Shown: positions 1-12,662, counted from the first letter of the stretch. The stretch: DNA of 64,000 nucleotides from Ophiostoma sp. CBS 140.51 (GCA_029298735.1 JANSLP010000082.1:51127-115126), one strand, 5' to 3'. The notes: a model not told the origin generated them from the sequence alone. Program-made: numbers and translations.

Positions 1-3000
1 GACAGCGGAGACAGAGCACGAGCACAGCCGAAAGAAGAGAAAGAGAGGAGGAGGAGGATGATGCTCATGAGAAAACTCTGAGCATTGGTTCTCTCTTCTC
101 TCTCGTCAAAACCATGCAAGCATCCGTGGCCGTGGTCTTTGTGGAAGCCAATGCAACAAACAATGTCTCACTTACATAGAATCAACTACCGTTGGTAGAC
201 AGCTTGAAGGATGGAAGGAGGAAGTGTTGTAGTAGACGAGAGATGTGAATTGTAGAAACGTCTTGGCAGTCGTTAGCGAGGAAGATGCGAGGAATGTTGA
301 CGATGATGCTGAAAAGGGAGGAAAGAAGATCAAGAGAAGGAGAGGAGGAGAAGGCTGGGGGAGGGGGAGGTAGCGAGGGATAGATATATTAGTTTTTTGA
401 GTCCTCGGTGATGGGTGTGTACTCAGTGACTAGTAGTCTGGGACCTTGACGACACGGAGGGCGTCGTGGTGGCAGGGGCAAGGGGGAAAGAAAAAAGAAA
501 GGTACATAGACAAGCTGCAAGACGGATGCAAGACAAAGAAGCCAGGGCACATAGCGGGTGTTGCAAAGCATGACGGCAAGGAAGAGGCGAAAAAAGAAAA
601 AGAGACCCGACCCAGAAGTCGACCAGGCCGACCAGGATGCGAGATACGTACCTTACGCGAAGAGGAAAGTGGATAGATCTTGGTGTATCTTGTGGTTTGT
701 TGAAAAAAGAAAGGAAGAAGGTTGGAGAAAAAGAAGATAAAAAAGAGGAAAAGAGTAAAAAATATTTTGAGGGAAGAGAAGATGGGAAAAAAGGTGGCGA
801 CGCGCGGGGGCATGGAGAGCAAAGGAAAGAGCGAACTGGACGCGTCAAAGCAAAGCAAAAACAGCAAAAACAGCAAAAACAGCAAGAGCTTCCGAGCGTC
901 TGTTCCGAGAGGAAGTACATTTGTGAGTAGGTTTGCACTGTCATGGAGGGTACGAACTACAGAGGAGTACAAAGATCTCCAAGCAGGGAAGGAGCGATGG
1001 AGAGTGATGCATCACGATTGGGAGGCAAACGAGTTGGGGAAAGAGAACCGTGACGCTATGTGTGCAAAGGCCCAATGCGGCAACAGCACCCACTGATTTG
1101 GTAGGGAAGGAACGAGCGACCTACTATTCAGTTACACAGTAGAAAAGCAAAGAAGCTCCCTGGCAGCTCCGTTCTTTTTTTCTCTTGTCCGTTTCCTGGT
1201 ACGTCGTCTGATCAGTCTTGGGCTCCAAAAAGAAGAGAGACTCGGTAGTGGCATGTCTCTTTTTGGCGGCCGATCGCTGCCCCCAGAGCCACGCTAACCC
1301 ATGCGTGTTTGATGGGAAAGCTCACATTCGTGCAAAAGTACAGTCGGCGTCTTTGACGGTGCAGCAGCAGCGGAAGAAGGTACTCGTCTACTACGGACAA
1401 GAGGCGGAAAAAAGGCAAAATAGGCAAGAGCGGCCTCCCTTCTTCTCGCACTCACAAAAAAGCCAAGTACAGATCTAGTGGAAGCTAAATCGTGCGGCGC
1501 GCAGCAGAGTGTGCTGAAAAGAGACGTCTGCTGTGTCAGTGGCGCCTGCTGTGGCCGGCATTGGGAGACTGGTGGGTGAGATACATTGATCGAGCAGATG
1601 CAGATGTCGATGCTCACACGTCGTGCTGCCCTCCCCTGCCCGTCAGATACAGGTAATTGCCTCGTATGGGGAGAGAGAAGAAGCTTGGACGGAAGGACAG
1701 ACCCATGGCTAGCCACCTGCCAATTGAGCAGCCATTGGCATGGCAATGCCTGTCAATGGAGTCAATGAGTATCTCGCGCAACATCATGGATCGTTCTTAC
1801 CCTCTCCCACTTTCTTGTTCTTCTTCCATTTTGCTGAGCCTGTTCTGTGGTGTGTGTTTTTGAGCTGGACAGGGGCCTGTCCCCCAGCAGCAAGCTCCGC
1901 AAGCCCCTCCCCATGGCCCAAGGAAGGGGAAAAAAGATGGCGGACAAGAGTGGGGCTTGGCTTTTTGGGGCCTGGTCCAAGAACGATGCTAGCATGGAAA
2001 AAGCCGCCTATGACGAAATGGGCCTGGAGCTGGCCGGAACTTGCAACAAACCAGCCAGTAAACCAAATGGAAACCAACAACAACAAAAAAACAGGGCCTT
2101 GGGAAAGAAAGGTACATCCGCTGCGAGAAGACGGATACGCCGTGTAGCGGTCCCCCGAAGCTCGTTTACTTGGTACATATACAGTGGGTGCTAAAGCGAT
2201 TGGCTTTAAAGCGAGTTTGAAGAGACCGAGGAAAGCGTTCCAACGGAAACTGATTTGATCATCATGACATCGTTTTGTCGGACCGGCGCCATGGGCCAAC
2301 AGAAGAGGCAGCCAGGAGCCCTGGACATCAAGCCGTTACCAGCGGCCGTTACCACTTTGCCTCCTTGTGCTGAGTGAGGGTTTTCGCAAAACGGTCAAGC
2401 CGTCATGCCGCTGGTCGGAGAACTTCGTGGACCTGAACGAAGATTTCTTCTCTAGGATGGCGACCAAGGTGGCACGTTTCTTGCAGTTTTTTTCACGGTT
2501 TTTGCAAGTCTTGCGGCCTCTCATCGCCTACCAGGACCACAACGGGAAAGGCGGTCCCCCCGGCAGCTTCGCGAACAACCCCATCATGCTGCAGTTGAAG
2601 CTTGTTATCGAGTGGCAGGAAAGAAAGAAATTAGAGCTTTGGGCAGGTGTCGACAGCTGGAGCTCTCTCTGTAGAGAAAAGAGTGTAGGGCCACGCACAG
2701 GCCACGAAGGATTTTAGCCTGCACGGCGCCAGCAAGGTGCTAGACCAGCATATATATGCACGGCCAAATGCATGACCAGAGATGGAACGAGGCAATTATT
2801 GACTTGGAAGAGGAGAGGCTGGTGATGACTGTGCAGAGCCACAGTTGCGGTCAACAGCAGTGATGGAATCGAACTCGATGCAGTGAATGCTCGACGGTCC
2901 GTGGTGTTGCCGTGGTGTGTTGTCGGTCTAGCCGACGTGCAGGGATATCGTTGGTGTCGTTGGGATGGACCAGCTGAACAAAGCTGAAAAAATACTTGCA

Positions 3001-6000
3001 AAGTAAAGAGGGAAAAGATTCGCCATGAGGAGCTGAAAAAAAGTATGGATTGCGGGCCGCGCTAGCCACAGCCGAAGAGGAAAGAACCACTTGAGCAAGA
3101 ACCGCCCTGTGGCTGCCTTTTTCCTCTTTTGCAGAGATTCTCTTCCATCCGATCACTGTTGCCGGGGAAAGAGCAAAATACAGTGGCTCGAGGGTGGTCA
3201 TAATACACGCTATTTGAAGCTATCGTAAGAAAAATGGGGGAGCATATGGGGGCTGACAGGGGGGCGTTCGATTGGGTTTTTGAGTTTCCCGCCGAGATCT
3301 CTCATTGCAACCTCTGATCGCACGGCCGCTCGCCGACAGAATGGGTTGCAATCTCACGAAGAGCCAGGGAGGCCCCTGTAGCGCAGCCAATGGCGAGAGC
3401 GAGGATAGAAAAAGAGAAGAAGAAGAAGAAACAAAAAGAAAACCAAAAGATGGTCAAAGTTATGAACACGCACTATTACAAGCATAAATTGCACTATCAG
3501 AGGCCAGGTAGACGCCGTCGTCCCTGCCATTTCTCATTTTCTGTCTCCGTTTCCCCTTTCCTTCTTTGTGAGCCAGTCACCAGGACAAGGGGTGCAATTG
3601 GGCAGGAGGGAGCCAGAACAGGTTCCTGGCCTGGAAAGAGCGAACAACGCACAACGCTCCTAGTCCTGTTTTGTTAATTTGTTAATTGCATCCATCCCCC
3701 TGCTCTTTCCTCGATGTTGCTTTCTTTTGCAGATTCCTGTTGCTGTCGTCCTGCACGGCAACAAGGCATCCAAGCACACCGCATCAAGATATCAGAAAAG
3801 AAGTTCCAGAACAGGTAAATCGCGCTGCATCGAGATGGAGGAGCTGTGGGTGCTGCCGCTGCCAATTGGTCCAAGCACACCCAGCTCCCGATCTTTCTCA
3901 CCTGCTTTTGTTTCTTGTGACGACAGCTGCTGCAGGGGTATATTGAGGTGCTGTGGTGCTGTGGTGCTGTGGGTGGTGTGTTGTGGCCTGGCTTTGGAGC
4001 CAAAGCGAGGGGCCGGGGAGGGGACCTTCCGCCAGGGGTACAAAAGTCTTGTGGCGTTCGATGTGGGCGAGTCAGACGCGGTAATACTGTGGTGCAATGC
4101 TGCCGACAAAAGAACAGAAGCAGAAAGAACCCGCGCGGTCGTGCAAGCCCACCTGCACGACCACAGGAACAGGGAAGGAGCCAACACGCTTGCCACGGAA
4201 GAAAAGACTGAACAGGGAAGGCACCACAGACGACGATCGGTGCTTCAATTCTCTATATAATTGGAAGGAACGAGTCGGCCGTCTTCCTACTTCGCAGGCC
4301 GCGGCTTCTATCGCGTGAACGGACGATCGCTACTGCCCACAACGAACTCGGAAATGAACAAAGGGCGCCGTGCAGGGCAGGCAGGAACAACGCAAACAGA
4401 AAGAAAGAAGGCTCGAAAGACTGCTGGTTAGCGTCGCGCCATGGCAGGGGCGATCGACAGTTCGCTTTGTGCCCCGTTCCCAGGTTTTGGGCAGAGGTCG
4501 TCCTTGCCCGTCCTTTTCGAGCTCCTTTTGTTCTTGCCTTGAGACTTGGCTCCGCCTGGTACTTTTGTCCAAATCGTGAATCTGGTGATGCCCTCATTCC
4601 TCACGGCTTTTTTACGCTTTTGACGCTTCTGCTCGCTCGCTTTCCTATCTCGTCCTTTGCGCCGTGCGCCGTCCATTCGCTCATCGTTCCGCACTTGACC
4701 ATGCCCCTGTTCTTTTGCGCTCGACCGTCGTCACCTTACATGGATATAAATGGATCTGGGGCTAAGACAGCCGCTCTCGCCAAGCTGATACTACTTCCAC
4801 TTTCCATGTTGTTCAACACAACGCCTATGTTCTTTCTTGTCGTCTCCCATGTCTATTGTCTTTAAGTGGCACTGTCACTCTGCAAGCCTGCGAGCCTGCA
4901 AGCCAGCCTGCCAGTCGGATCCTTTTTTTCCACACTTGCCGTCATCCCGATGCAATTGTTCCATGTCGTGGAGCACGCTCTTTGTAATCCCACATTGATT
5001 TTCCTTGGCTTCACTGAGTCGCTACCAGCCGTGCTTTCTGCTGTAACCAGACAATGCGGCCGGCCAAGCAGTCTTTGGTTTTCACTGCAGTCGAATTCAT
5101 CGTCCGATTTTCTTTGAAAAGAAAACAAAAGAAAACGAAAAAGAAATAAGGAGAGTAGTCGTGAAGCCCCATCTCCCTATTTTTTGAAATCAACCGCACG
5201 GCGTTCTACGAAGCTAAACAGTGTCTCCCTTTTCTCCTCTTAATTAGAAAATTACATTTTGCGTAAAATTAGCATTGACAACACCCCGCTGTCCCCCGGC
5301 ACATGGGTTTTCTGGGTAGAGGGCCCGATGCGATACAAGCATGTTGAAAAGAGTTAAATGGCACTTAAATACTTAAAAACCCTTTAAAGTCGACGGCGTC
5401 GGACAATCCAAATGAGATTGACCATTGCAATTTGAATGATAACACAAAAGGACTGACTGCCATTTTGACTGTCATTTTGACGATAAAGAGATCGGACAGA
5501 TTTACCGCGGCACAGAGCAGAGCCGCAAGCCGTGTAATTGACATGTAAAGAACAAAGAGAAACGACTGTTTTCATGATATCCCCTATCCACTCGTCTGAA
5601 TTTTGCCCGTTTTATCATTTTCGTGATATCCGGGCCCTGATATCCTGCGATCTCTGAAAATTCAAAATATCAGTCAGGCATGACACGATTCCATCCGTTG
5701 AGCTTGTATTCTATGATAGACACGTTCTCTCCCTTCGGCCTCCCTTCTTCCCCAGACGCGTCTTTGCTTTTTCAATAACGTTGATGAGATCTTCAACTCA
5801 ATCTTTACATTCCATCGCATCGTGCTAAAACGTAAAATATGCAGTGAACAGATATACGGCATGTCACCGATATCTTGGTTGAAGATAGAAACATGGAAAT
5901 GACCAAAGAGAATATTAAAAAGTGCCCAAGCATACCAAAGATAGATCACGTACAATGATTACATCCGTCCTTCTTACCGTGAGACAGTTCGTCATGACCT

Positions 6001-6831
6001 TTGGTTGCACAAACGAAACAGGGTGCATAAATCAAAAGAGTGTCCTACGGTGTACTTTATTGGGTGTCAGTTCAGTGTTGTTGTGCCACGCGGCGGCCAA
6101 TTATGCGGTGATTGCAAGTGGTTATGAGCAAAAACAAATCGCGAGACGAAACAAAGGAAGCAAGAAGCAAAAATAGAAGGATGAGATCCGATACGTGGCA
6201 CGACATCCAAGAGAATAAAAAAGATCACAGTAAACAGAACATCCTTTCCCATCGTCACACGTCACGTCACATCACTACACTAAGAGACTTGTTGAGACAA
6301 CGCACAAACGAGAAGAAGGAGAGTCATGTCAAAAACACCAGACATCACGATCGTAGTCGGAAAAGTAAAGAAAAAAGGCATGCCCATTATGCAAAATCAA
6401 CAGCTAAGAAACAATATGCCACAAACAAGAACAACAAAACAAATCAACAGTAAAAACTCGTAGCACATATTTCTTCTTTCTTTTTGTCTTTTGTCTTTCT
6501 TCCTTTCCTTCCTCCAGCCTGGGCGGTTCCAGACCGAAAGATTCCCATATTATTTGCTCCCCTCGTGAGAACAAAACAAAAAACCTCTTGGGAGGCCGAG
6601 GGGAGCACGGCGATGAAAAGAATCCCTTTCATAGCCTAAAAGTGTAAACCCCTGAAACGAAACAATAAAAACAAAAACAAAAAATGTGACAACATGAAAA
6701 AAGGCAAATACAGAAACCCTAGAAATATACAGATCGTTGTCACAGAAAACACGTTAAGAGATAAAACATCAAACAAAGAAAGGCAGGCACAAAGAAAGGC
6801 AGGCGCAGAAACGAGAACTGAACACTTCCGT
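1..6831. other. long intergenic region, no supported gene
   Basis: No reading frame here resembles a known protein, and the open frames are mostly products of biased composition. Roughly 1-1000 is strongly purine-rich on the + strand (GAAAAAG/GAGGAGG runs). Elsewhere in this window such tracts mark the upstream side of minus-strand genes, so the left edge may be the promoter or leader of a leftward gene lying outside the window. Short tandem repeats occur at 854-880 (three copies of AGCAAAAAC) and about 3947-3970 (three copies of GGTGCTGT). The part from about 5200 to 6700 is clearly more AT-rich than its surroundings. An unannotated non-coding RNA or a decayed repeat cannot be excluded. Confidence 0.6.
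854..880. repeat. 9-bp tandem repeat (AGCAAAAAC x3)
   Basis: Three perfect head-to-tail copies of a nine-base unit, followed by a partial copy. It lies in the purine-rich left end of the window and is probably a simple length-variable minisatellite. Confidence 0.8.
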
Positions 6832-9663
6832 CTAACCGCTGCACATGACGCAGGCCTCGGGGTTCTCAATGCTGCAAGCAAGAACAGCATCGGCGTAGAT
6901 GTCGTGCTCACGCTCCTGACTGTCCTCGTCGCCGTCCTCGCTCTGCGACTTCTTGCCGCTGAGCTCAGGGTCGGCCAGCTCCTCAATCTTGGGCTTGCCG
7001 GCAGGCTCTGTGGGCAGAGCCTTGGGCGACTCGCCCTCCTCGACGTCAGCCTTGAAGGGAACAGGCTTGGACGGCGATGCGGCGACACGAGAAGCAGCAG
7101 CCGCGGGCGGCGGCGGGGTAGTGCTCGGCGTCGGGATGCCGTTAGACACACCGAGCGACGGTGCAACGCTCTTAACGTTGCTGCTGCCGTTGCTGTACGT
7201 GGGCTGGGGCACACCCGTCAGCGTCGTCGGGTAGGTGCCACTGGGAGGCGCACGCTTCTTGGGAGCCAGCGCGCGGTTCGTGTTGGTATCAACGACGCGC
7301 AGCGCCTCCTGGTCAACCGTGAACTGGATGGGCTGGGCAGCCGCCTGCGTGCGCAGGTAGTACATGCCCGTCTTGAGACCCAGCTTCCAGCCGGTGAAGT
7401 GCATGCTGGTGATCTTGCCCATGGTCGGGTCGCGCATGTGGATGTTGAGCGACTGCGACTGGTCAATGAACGCACCACGGTCGGCAGCCATCTGCACAAT
7501 CGTGCGCTGCGAGATCTCCCAAACAGTCTTGTACAAAGCCTTGGTCTCGGCCGGGATGTTGGGGATGTTCTGAATGGAACCACCGTCGGCAATGATGCGG
7601 TTCTTCATGTTGTCAGACCACAGGCCCATGTCGACCAGGTCCTTGAGCAGCCACGGGTTCACAACCTGGAACTCGCCAGCCAGCACACGGCGCTGGTAGA
7701 TGTTGGACGTGTAGGGTTCGAAGCACTCGTTGTTGCCCAGAATCTGCGACGTCGAGGCCGTAGGCATGGGTGCCATCAGCAGACTGTTGCGGATACCGTG
7801 CTCCTTGATCTTGAGACGGAGCGAGTCCCAGTCCCAGAGATCAGACGGCTTGACGTCCCACATGTCGAACTGCAGGATGCCCTGTGACACGGGGCTGCCC
7901 TCGTACGACGAGTAGGTGCCCTCGATCTGGGCCAGCTCGCACGATGCCGTAAGGGCGGCGTGGTAGATGGTCTCGAAGATCTGCTTGTTGAGCTCACGAG
8001 CCTCAGGCGACTCGAAGGGCATGCGCAGAGCCAGGAAAGCGTCAGCCAGACCCTGAACACCGACACCGATGGGACGGTGGCGCATGTTGCTGTTCTTGGC
8101 CTCAGGCACAGGGTAGTAGTTGACATCGATGATCTTGTTCAGGTTGCGAACGACGACCTGGGTGACCTCATGCAGCTTCTTGAAGTCGTAGACCTCGTTG
8201 GTGTAGTCGACGTACGACGGCAGGGCGAGCGAGGCCAGGTTGCACACTGCGACCTCATCGGGCGCAGAGTACTCGACAATCTCCGTGCACAGGTTGGAGC
8301 TGCGGATGGTGCCCAGGTTCTTCTGGTTGCTCTTGCGGTTGCAGTGGTCCTTGTACAGCATGAAGGGGTTGCCGGTCTCGGTCTGGGCCTCGAGGATGGC
8401 GTACCACAGCTTCTGGGCCTTGACAGTCTTGAGGCCACGGCCCTCCTTCTCGTACTTCTCGTACAGAGCCTCGAACTCATCGCCGTAGCAATCGGCCAGG
8501 CCAGGGCACTCGTTGGGGCACATAAGGGTCCACTCGCCGTTCTTCTCAACACGCTTCATGAACAGGTCAGGGATCCACAGGGCCAGGAACAGGTCGCGAG
8601 CACGGACCTCCTCCTTGCCGTGGTTCTTGCGCAGATCGAGGAACTCAAAGACATCAGCGTGCCACGGCTCAAGGTAGATACAGAAAGCACCGGGGCGCTT
8701 GTTGCCACCCTGGTCGACGTAGCGGGCCGTGTTGTTAAACACGCGCAGCATGGGAATGATACCGTTGGAGGTACCGTTGGTGCCGGCAATGTAGGAGCCA
8801 GTGGCACGGATGCGGTGGACGTTCAGACCGATACCACCGGCAGTCTTGGAGATCATGGCGCACGTCTTGAGCGTGTCGTAGATACCCTCAATGCTGTCGT
8901 CCTTGATGTCGACGAGGAAGCATGAGGACAGCTGGGCCTGGGGAGTACCAGCGTTGAAGAGAGTGGGCGAGGCGTGAGTGAAGAACTTGTTGGACATGTA
9001 GTTGTAGGTCTCAATGACACGCTCAATGTTGTCACCCCAGATGCCGACAGCAACACGCATAATCATGTGCTGGGGGCGCTCAACAATCTTGCCGTCGAGC
9101 TTGAGCAGATAAGAACGCTCGAGGGTCTTGAAACCAAAGTACTGGTAGTTGAAGTCACGGTCGTAGACAATGGCTGAGTCAAAGTCATCCTTGTGACGCA
9201 TGACACACTCGTACGTCTCTCTGTCGATCATGGGCGAGGCGCGACGGTTGCGGGGGTTGACGTAGTGGTACAGGTCGCTGATGACCGTCGACCACTGCTT
9301 CTTGGTCTGCTTGTGAAGGTTGGACACGGCAATGCGCGCGGCCAGCACGGCATAGTCGGGATGGGTGACGGTCATGTAGGCAGCGGTCTCGGCAGCAAGA
9401 TCGTCGAGCTGGACGGTAGTGACACCGCCGTAGACCCCCGAGATGACCTTCTGGGTGATAGCCACGGGGTCAACGTGGTCCATGTCCAGGCCGTAACATA
9501 AACGCGAGACACGGGCCGTGATCTTGTCGAACTGGACGCGCTCCTGGCGTCCATCTGGGAGAGAGAACAGAGTGGTTAGCGAGGGTCGACGTGAAGCCAG
9601 AGACAGCGGCAACAGCAACTAAAGAAGGAGAAAAAAATACTCACCACGCTTGCGAACAAACAT
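6832..9663 (-). CDS. RNR1: ribonucleoside-diphosphate reductase large subunit
   Basis: Catalytic (R1) subunit of class I ribonucleotide reductase, which reduces ribonucleoside diphosphates to deoxy forms in the cytosol together with the radical-bearing small subunit. Two exons are inferred: 9663-9645 (MFVRKR plus one base) and 9554-6832, with a 90-nt GTGAGT...CCCAG intron. Splicing gives the family's usual N-terminus MFVRKRDGRQERVQFDKITA and a 913-residue protein of normal length. Visible are the N-terminal ATP-cone, the substrate-site cysteine in LSSCFLVDIKDDS, the NLCTEI active-site segment, PMPTASTSQILGNNE, and a C-terminal redox pair CVMC four residues from the end. The roughly 80 residues before the tail are Pro/Ser/Lys-rich linker. 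It diverges from the TatD gene across 1.2 kb containing three ACGCGT boxes, consistent with G1/S control. Confidence 0.97.
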
Positions 9664-9984
9664 CGCGTGTTGTGTGTGTGTGGAAGAAACCCTTTACAGG
9701 GGAGGGATAAGAGACGAAGAGAAGATGACGAGGAGCGACGAGGAGGTCGTTCCAGAAGCCTGAGAAAGAAAGACAGATTGGCGTGCAGATGCGGACAGAA
9801 GCTGCAAGAGTCAATTGGCAATGGGATGATGCAAGAGAGACGTGAAGAATGAGATGGCTGGTGGTGATGGTTGAGCCTGGAGAGAATATGAGAGGAGAGA
9901 AGGAGGAGCAGAGGGCAGATGCAGAAAAAAAGTCGTGTACCGCGACGGCCACTTAAATGCGCTACGCGGTGGCAGGCGGTCTTA

Positions 9985-9990
9985 ACGCGT
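9985..9990. promoter_or_regulatory. ACGCGT (MCB-like) box
   Basis: Perfect ACGCGT within TTAACGCGTCGC, about 320 bases upstream of the RNR1 start codon. It is the nearest to RNR1 of three such boxes in this intergenic region. Confidence 0.5.
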
Positions 9991-10213
9991 CGCTGGGAAA
10001 AGCGGGGCCCAGGTGGCGCGAGGAAAACAAAGACCCAGCAAATGTACAGTGTAGAGTGCACGCAGGATTAAGTAAGCTAGCCAGTCGCCCTTTCCAGGTG
10101 AGCCATGTCAGATTGGGACCAAGCCAGGGCCTGTGCCGCCCCTGACATCCTACGGTCGCTCCTGCCCTGGCGAGTTCCTGGCTGGTGCGCCCCTCCACAA
10201 CGACGCGACAACA

Positions 10214-10219
10214 ACGCGT
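10214..10219. promoter_or_regulatory. ACGCGT (MCB-like) box
   Basis: Perfect ACGCGT in an eight-base palindrome AACGCGTT, with a related ACGCGA core a few bases before it (about 10204). It lies in the RNR1/TatD shared upstream region. Confidence 0.5.
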
Positions 10220-10668
10220 TTGACCGCGGGGCCACTCAATTGCCCCCCTCCTGCTCCATAATCAAAAGCCTGCACACACTTTACGCTTTACAATCCAGTC
10301 GCAAACAGTCCCTCCGGCTTCCGAGACAACGCGCGCACGCAGCACCGCTTCACTTCCAATTTCTTCCAAGTCCAATTGCTACCTGGAACGCAAGGCCACA
10401 AGGCAGAAACTAACCACTTGCCCGTTTTGGCAGGAATCGACCGTGCTGTGAACGGGCTGTAACTCGACCCGCTGGACGGCCTCAATCTCATCCACCGAAA
10501 CTTGAAAGGCCTCAGCCTCAGAATCACCACCGCAACGTGACTCACGGAGGGTGCAAGGCATTTCAACGGAATCTCAGCGTCAAAAACAACAGTATTTATT
10601 GACCTGCCAGTGACTTCTTCAGCCGTGCCATTTTGAAGGAAATTCTCCAGTTCAACAAGTCAAGATTC

Positions 10669-10674
10669 ACGCGT
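10669..10674. promoter_or_regulatory. ACGCGT (MCB-like) box
   Basis: Perfect ACGCGT in TTCACGCGTCCC, about 230 bases before the TatD start codon and 1 kb from RNR1. It could serve either gene or neither. Confidence 0.4.
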
Positions 10675-10899
10675 CCCTCCGAACACGGACGAACCCAGCA
10701 TTTCTCACACTCTCAAAGGTCCAAGCAACCCCAGATGCCATCCCTAGCCAAGGGTTTGACAACGAGATTGGTTCCCACTTGGACGCGCCCCGCCCGCCTC
10801 AGCTTATCAAGACACACCACACCACTTACAAGTCAACACAAACACTCAAAACAACACGTACGCTTCACTGGCCTTGTCCCAGCAACACCCGCCCTAGCC

Positions 10900-12418
10900 A
10901 TGTCCTTGGCAGCGATTTCGGCCACAGTGCCAGCCCTGCCCACAGCCTCGTCCGACGGCGTTCCGCCCGGCTCGGAGTACAATCCCCGATACATTGATGT
11001 AAGTGGTTGATGTGCACATATTTTATAAGCATTGATATGTTTTTGTGTTTTACAGGAATATTGATAGCATGGCAGATTGGTATCAATCTTGCAGACCCCA
11101 TCTTCCGTGGCAAGTACCACGGCAAGCAGCGGCATCCTGACGACCTTGTTGGCATTGTCCAGCGCGCTCGTGATGTTGGCTGCTCAAGACTGATTGTCAC
11201 CGGCTCAAGCTTTAAGAGTTCCCGCGAGGCCTTGAAGCTGGCCCGGTTGTTTCGTAAGTCAACGTCTTACAAGGAAATTGGATTCTCTCAACCAAAATAA
11301 CTAACAACATAGCCAACACCGTCTTTACGACCGCAGGCATCCATCCCTGCAGCAGCGCCATCTTCGAGCGGAAACACACGCGGCACCACGAAGCCGACCC
11401 CGAAGACGACGCCGAGGACCACACGCCCGCGTGCGGTCCCGACCCGACGAAGCCTCATGCCGAAGAAAATGAGGTAGACCTGGCCAAGTCGGCACAGCTC
11501 ATGGCCGAGTTGCGCAAGCTTGTCCTGACCGCCACGCCCGCCAATTCGTTGGTGGCGCTCGGCGAGATGGGCCTCGATTACGATCGCCTGCACTTTTGCT
11601 CGGCCAGCACGCAGCGGCACGCGTTTGCCGCTCAGTTGGCCCTCGTGGCCGACCTCGCCAAGGCCGGCCACCCGCTGCCGCTGTTCTTGCACGCGCGCGC
11701 AGCACACGCGGACTTCTTGCGTCTCTTGAAGGAGCAGTTCGGTCCGAAGCTGGAGATGTTGCCGCGTGGCGGTGTCGTCCACAGCTTCACGGGCACGATG
11801 GCCGAGGCGCAGGAGATGATGGACCTGGGTCTGTACCTGGGCGTCAACGGTTGCAGTCTCAAGACGGTTGAGAACTGCGACGTGGTGCGCTCAATCCGTC
11901 TGGACCGACTGATGCTGGAGACTGACGGACCCTGGTGCGAGGTGCGGCAGACCCACGAGGGCTGGTCGTACCTGGTCAAGATCCACGAGGCAGCCCGGGC
12001 CAAGGCCCAGGAGGCCGAGGAGGCACGCCTAGCTGCCGAGAAGGCAGCTGAGGATGCCGCGCGGGAGGCAGCGAAGCAGGCGGCCAAGGAGGCTGCTGCT
12101 GCCGCTGCTGCCGACGGTGGCGCCGCTCTCACTGCAGATGGTGCGGCTAGCAATGGCCGGCCGCCCCGTCCACCTCGGCAGAAGAAGCAGAACAACAACG
12201 TTGCGAGTAACAACAAGAAGAAGGAGCCGTTAGTGCCTGATCGGTTTAAGGCTGTGAAGAAGGAGAAGTGGGAGGCAGGCGCCATGGTCAAGGGTCGCAA
12301 CGAGCCTTGCACCATTGAGCGCATCGCCACCATTGTGGCCGCTATCAAGGGCGTGCCAGTCGAGGAAGTCTGCGAGGCTGCATGGGCTAACACCGTCAAG
12401 GTGTTTGGTACAGAGTAG
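10900..12418 (+). CDS. TatD-family metal-dependent deoxyribonuclease
   Basis: TatD/TATDN1-type hydrolase, a TIM-barrel enzyme that in characterised members has 3'-5' exonuclease or endonuclease activity on DNA. Three exons are inferred: 10900-10998, 11076-11253, 11313-12418 (introns of 77 and 59 nt), giving 460 residues. Joining them restores YIDIGINLADPIFRGKYHGK. Further family motifs are GEMGLDYDR (about residue 175), LFLHARAAH (about 216), VHSFTG (about 248) and LMLETDGPWC (about 293), which carry the metal-binding Asp/Glu/His residues. A highly charged Ala/Lys/Glu-rich insert (about residues 316-400, including seven consecutive alanines) separates the barrel core from the conserved tail VKGRNEPCTIERI. 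A second acidic insert sits at about residues 105-150. TATDN1-like proteins are usually nearer 300-420 residues. It is divergent from RNR1, with which it shares the intergenic region. Confidence 0.9.
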
Positions 12419-12662
12419 GGAGCAGCGCGATGAACTATAGAGTTAGACGAGATGTAAAGGTATAGACGATGTAAAGGCATAGACCGGTCAGCATGTACTT
12501 ATATATACAAGTCATGATATAATATACTTTTTGGAATACATTAGAAAGTAAATGATGGTATTACAATTGAAAACACGCTTTAAACGCCGCATGTGAGTAT
12601 CTCGACCACTAATATGAACCCGAACGCCAGATGAAAGAACTACCATACCTCCCATCGTCACC

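Larger units (their letters stand above)
9664..10899. promoter_or_regulatory. shared upstream region of RNR1 and the TatD gene
   Basis: Divergent intergenic region of about 1.2 kb without a supported gene. It contains the palindrome ACGCGT (MluI cell-cycle box core) at 9985-9990, 10214-10219 (inside AACGCGTT) and 10669-10674. The first two are about 320 and 550 bases upstream of the RNR1 start. The MBF/DSC1 factor is known to bind this core and to drive ribonucleotide reductase genes in yeasts. Purine-rich stretches from about 9700 to 9920 on the + strand correspond to a pyrimidine-rich RNR1 leader. The site function is inferred. Confidence 0.55.

Noticed and set aside
423..972. Minus-strand frames of 173-180 codons near the left edge
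   Set aside because: They translate a pyrimidine tract into Phe/Ser/Leu/Cys runs. More likely promoter or leader sequence than protein.
2855..2885. Minus-strand GAGTTCGATTCC resembling a tRNA T-loop
   Set aside because: The flanking bases cannot form a 5-bp T stem or acceptor stem, and no A box lies at the right distance.
3679..4865. Two + strand frames of 193 and 132 codons
   Set aside because: No family resemblance, no splice-supported continuation, and competing open frames on the other strand.
6694..8925. Long + strand open frames (397 and 321 codons) opposite RNR1
   Set aside because: They mirror the GC-rich third-position codon use of RNR1, have no recognisable domains and lack splice or start context. 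They are antisense shadows.
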